In this document: positions 5,993 through 6,073 of the stretch, piece after piece
Layout: the number at the start of each line of letters is the position of its first letter
How positions within the stretch are numbered: position 1 is the stretch's first letter
DNA from: Candidatus Equibacterium intestinale
Lineage (GTDB): Bacteria; Bacteroidota; Bacteroidia; Bacteroidales; UBA932
Length of the DNA stretch: 6,073 nt
NCBI GenBank assembly: GCA_018064305.1
Contig: JAGHVP010000248.1
Span: 1 to 6,073 of the forward strand
Reading direction: 5' to 3'
Notes under the pieces: generated by a model
What the model was told of the DNA's origin: nothing
Databases searched by the model: none
What the model saw: only the letters and a program-made list of their open reading frames with translations
Made by a program: the position numbers and the translations under genes

Positions 5993-6031
5993 GAAGATGG
6001 CCGGAAGTCACGATGATTTCCGGCCATCTTC
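5993..6031. terminator. Strong 18-bp hairpin, probable terminator
   Basis: Arms 5993-6010 and 6014-6031 pair over 18 positions with a single G-U wobble (6007/6017) and a 3-base loop CGA; the outer 14 pairs are perfect and GC-rich (GATGGCCGGAA). It begins 18 bases after the TAA of the secreted propeller gene. There is no T tract on the plus-strand side, while the minus-strand reading is followed by TTAATTATT. It may terminate leftward transcription better than rightward, or protect the 3' end of the message. Confidence 0.65.
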
Positions 6032-6073
6032 GTAAGCGCCTCCGCGGGGACGTCTTGACGGGTCTTTGTTAAT

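Noticed and set aside
1..6073. CRISPR arrays, tRNA or rRNA genes, insertion sequences
   Set aside because: No regularly spaced repeats, no cloverleaf or rRNA-like stretches, no transposase-like frames or terminal inverted repeats were seen on either strand.

Overview
The window looks like a gut-type Bacteroidales chromosome (Bacteroides/Prevotella/Muribaculaceae-like). The basis is promoter elements of the Bacteroidetes form (TAnnTTTG at -7, with TTTG about 20 bases upstream in the best case), no Shine-Dalgarno sequences before the starts, roughly balanced GC, and a gene set typical of that order: secreted glycosidase-like proteins, a lipoprotein lytic transglycosylase, an acyltransferase-3 membrane protein and a YhcH/YjgK/YiaL protein. 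The genus cannot be fixed from this sequence.

Layout. (1) Bases 1-531, minus strand: the 5' part of a secreted TIM-barrel glycosidase-like gene, running off the left edge. Its reading frame is broken at 301-309 by a TGATG stop/restart, so it is either frameshifted or split. (2) Bases 532-591: a short divergent promoter region. (3) Bases 592-1530, plus strand: an SLT-family lytic transglycosylase with a lipoprotein-type signal and a degenerate LysM-like tail. (4) Bases 1543-3392, minus strand: a two-gene unit, acyltransferase-3 then a 227-residue protein. The two overlap by 16 bases, or by 1 base as TAATG if the inner start is used. The second protein resembles ferredoxin-dependent bilin reductases (FDBR) from memory of that family, and it is the most interesting item here. 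(5) Bases 3393-3498: a divergent promoter region with a clear TTTG-N20-TACTTTTG promoter to the right and a T9 tract flanked by direct repeats to the left. (6) Bases 3499-3957, plus: a YhcH/YjgK/YiaL (DUF386) protein. (7) Bases 4007-5974, plus: a large secreted beta-propeller glycosidase-like protein, preceded by a tandem 10-bp repeat. (8) Bases 5993-6031: a very strong hairpin, then 42 bases to the edge.

How the genes relate. Two secreted carbohydrate-active-looking proteins plus a YhcH-family sugar protein suggest glycan scavenging, but no SusC/SusD pair, regulator or sugar kinase is present, so this is not a recognisable polysaccharide utilisation locus. The transglycosylase is a housekeeping envelope gene. 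The acyltransferase and the FDBR-like gene appear co-transcribed and probably translationally coupled; what joins them functionally is unknown. No RNA gene, CRISPR array or insertion sequence was seen.
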